Positions 6,016-7,301 of a DNA stretch of 7,301 nucleotides are shown here, in pieces (position 1 is the first letter of the stretch; every line of letters starts with the position of its first letter). The stretch covers positions 1-7,301 of the forward strand of contig CABSLJ010000129.1 of assembly GCA_902478455.1 (NCBI GenBank), read 5' to 3'. This DNA is from an uncultured Oscillospiraceae bacterium (GTDB taxonomy: Bacteria; Bacillota; Clostridia; Oscillospirales; Acutalibacteraceae). Under the pieces are notes generated by a model. The model did no database searches, was not told where the DNA came from, and worked only from the letters and a program-made list of their open reading frames with translations. A program made the translations under genes and the position numbers.

Positions 6016-6936
6016 AAAAATGTTACAAATCGTCCACCAACACCTTGTCCCAGGTGCCGATTATCACCCTATTTCCCACAATGTCTACGCAGGAACAGTA
6101 ATTCTCAGGATATTCCTTGTAGACTTGTTGATGAACATAATCAAAGAGAATAACTCTTTTGGAAAATACAAAGGCAAGATAGTCGTGATCTTTTAAGAAA
6201 TAAGCTTTTCGAAAATAGCCATATTTCATCCTTTCATAAGGATAGTTGATTTTTCCAGCCACCTCCCCTGTTGTAATATCGACAAATTCCATGTTTTCAA
6301 ACAGGATATACCGGTTATCAAACATGAAGATGCTGCCATTGGAGATTGGTGTATAACGTTTATAGATGTCTTTGCAGGTCATTGCTTTGGTATCTACTTC
6401 AGTAACGATGCAGACACCCTTAAGTTCTCCATCCATCTCTCCGACGCCGTGGGAATGTGATATTAATATACAATCACTTGCTTCATTATAAGAGATGGTT
6501 TCTTTCACACGGATGTTGTCGTTTAGGCGTACCCACTCGCAGACACCGGTTTCGATCGCTATTTTACATAGCTGAATATCTTTAAATTGTATAACATCAA
6601 TTACATCATAAATAAATTTTTGATCTGGCGATATGATAAATCTAGTGTCCTGCGCCTCTTTGTTAGGAATGACGATTTCATTAATACAAGCTTTCCGTTG
6701 GATGTCATAGACCCGATAGGTCAAGTTGGAGAGGGTAGGCGCCTTGGTTACCAGCAGGTGATCGCCCGCAAATTGAGCGTAATTGCAGCTGCGGGATTCG
6801 GTGAATTTGCACACAAGGCTCAAATCACTGTTTTGGTAAACCCGCACGGTTGGGCCGACGACACAGAAATAATTGTTGTTTGACGCTAATGAATAGCTTG
6901 TTCTTTTATCTAGGCGTCTCAGTTGAAATCCCACCT
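5983..6936 (-). repeat. Large direct repeat, copy B (paralogue B plus its terminator)
   Basis: This is the partner of the 4881-5834 unit. The 148 bp between the two units (5835-5982) are not repeated and contain the promoter of copy A. Within this unit 6041-6411 matches copy A base for base by eye. Its upstream end runs into the last codons of the nuclease gene. Confidence 0.9.
6023..6934 (-). CDS. Beta-propeller-like protein, paralogue B; candidate immunity protein of the adjacent nuclease
   Basis: This is a paralogue of the 4921-5820 product with the same strand-rich, propeller-like pattern, and I cannot assign a named family. The start is uncertain. GTG at 6934 gives 303 residues and a 16-bp overlap with the nuclease gene. 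The position matching copy A's ATG is a CTG at 6922, which overlaps the nuclease stop in CTGA (4 bp) and has AGGTGGG 7 nt upstream, giving 299 residues. Either way the gene is tightly coupled to the nuclease gene, as expected of a cognate immunity gene. The differences from copy A cluster in the segment matching copy A residues 81-171 (for example K81N, V89E, P112Q, I140K, R171C), and the last 128 residues are identical. It could instead be an unrelated cargo gene; no direct evidence of binding exists. Confidence 0.78.
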   Translation of the reverse strand: MGFQLRRLDKRTSYSLASNNNYFCVVGPTVRVYQNSDLSLVCKFTESRSCNYAQFAGDHLLVTKAPTLSNLTYRVYDIQRKACINEIVIPNKEAQDTRFIISPDQKFIYDVIDVIQFKDIQLCKIAIETGVCEWVRLNDNIRVKETISYNEASDCILISHSHGVGEMDGELKGVCIVTEVDTKAMTCKDIYKRYTPISNGSIFMFDNRYILFENMEFVDITTGEVAGKINYPYERMKYGYFRKAYFLKDHDYLAFVFSKRVILFDYVHQQVYKEYPENYCSCVDIVGNRVIIGTWDKVLVDDL

Positions 6937-7301
6937 TTTAAATCCCGTAGTTGCTGCTACTAGTATTTCTATTTGCAACTCGGCCAATGTCGCTTCTACA
7001 CCCTCTATATCATTCCGATAGGGTCGTAAACGTTCATTAACATAATCGTAGTATTTTTTAGTATGCATACCGACATGGAATCTTTGCGGAATGATAACCA
7101 GGTTCCTCGGATCGTTTTTATTTATATCAACGGACCCCAGTATATCTCTGGCCTCTTGAGCCCCAGATGCATTTTGCGCCACAATATGGTGAACACGGGG
7201 GGCGTTTGGCTTAAACTTTGAGGTGGTTGGGGATTTTTCTTCTTCTTTGGGCGCAACTTTAATCTGCGACGAGATGGATATAGCGTCTGCCTGAATATCA
7301 A
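6919..7301 (-). CDS. Partial CDS: C-terminal AHH-type HNH nuclease domain of a polymorphic toxin
   Basis: The reading frame is open from the stop at 6919 to the right edge, giving 126 residues of a longer protein. The GTG at 7182 is internal, because the conserved double His lies just before it. A charged, Pro/Thr-rich linker (about 14-34) leads into RVHHIVAQ (35-42), then DINKNDPRNLVIIP (58-71), and FHVGMHTKKYY (74-84). This order, a His pair, then an Asn-containing DI..DP.N segment, then HxxxH and YY, matches the AHH nucleases of the HNH/endonuclease VII superfamily found as toxin tips of secreted polymorphic toxins. Here the motif is VHH. The protein would cut nucleic acid in a rival cell. 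Its delivery domains lie outside the window. It overlaps paralogue B, the likely immunity gene. Confidence 0.8.
   Translation of the reverse strand, partial: DIQADAISISSQIKVAPKEEEKSPTTSKFKPNAPRVHHIVAQNASGAQEARDILGSVDINKNDPRNLVIIPQRFHVGMHTKKYYDYVNERLRPYRNDIEGVEATLAELQIEILVAATTGFKRWDFN

Noticed and set aside
6919..7182. Complete 87-residue gene starting at GTG 7182
   Set aside because: The frame is open to the window edge and the catalytic-type His pair lies just upstream of this GTG, so it is an internal codon of a larger protein.

Overview
The window has two parts of different character. Positions 1 to about 4730 are GC-rich core-type sequence: a sodium-coupled transporter gene, a Fur-family regulator (probably Zur) and a complete zinc-uptake operon znuA-znuC-znuB. 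From about 4740 to the right edge the sequence is clearly richer in A/T and holds accessory genes: the 3' end of a toxin-like nuclease gene and two tandem paralogous genes for beta-propeller-like proteins. Strong GGAGG ribosome sites, a TTG start, a lipobox-bearing zinc-binding protein and the style of the regulator point to a fairly GC-rich Firmicute, most likely a clostridial gut-type anaerobe. This is inference from style; there is no rRNA or marker gene.

Layout. 1-124: a strong inverted repeat that probably ends transcription of the transporter. 125-1498 (-): NSS-family Na+ symporter. 1499-1645: gap with a short minus-strand terminator-like hairpin. 1646-2038 (-): zur-like regulator. 2039-2198: divergent control region with two good promoters and a 7-1-7 Fur-type palindrome just downstream of the znu start point. 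2199-4722 (+): znuA, znuC and znuB, overlapping by 4 bp and 1 bp, each with its own ribosome site; a terminator lies at 4832-4860. 4921-5820 and 6023-6934 (-): the two paralogues, each ending in the same hairpin terminator and lying at a constant 1102-bp offset. 6919 to the right edge (-): C-terminal AHH-type nuclease domain, overlapping the first paralogue.

How they work together. When zinc is plentiful, Zur would bind the palindrome and block znuABC; when zinc is scarce the operon is freed, ZnuA captures Zn2+ outside the cell, and ZnuB and ZnuC import it. The right part reads 5'->3' on the minus strand as toxin (cut by the edge), paralogue B, paralogue A, which is the arrangement of a polymorphic toxin with duplicated immunity genes. 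The paralogues are a mosaic: 371 bp of their 3' halves look identical, the middle third differs at roughly one base in five, and the 5' part differs at about 7%. This suggests gene conversion around a diversifying middle segment. Copy A also appears to have its own promoter, so it could act without the toxin. The immunity role rests on gene order and overlap and is not proven by any recognised family match.
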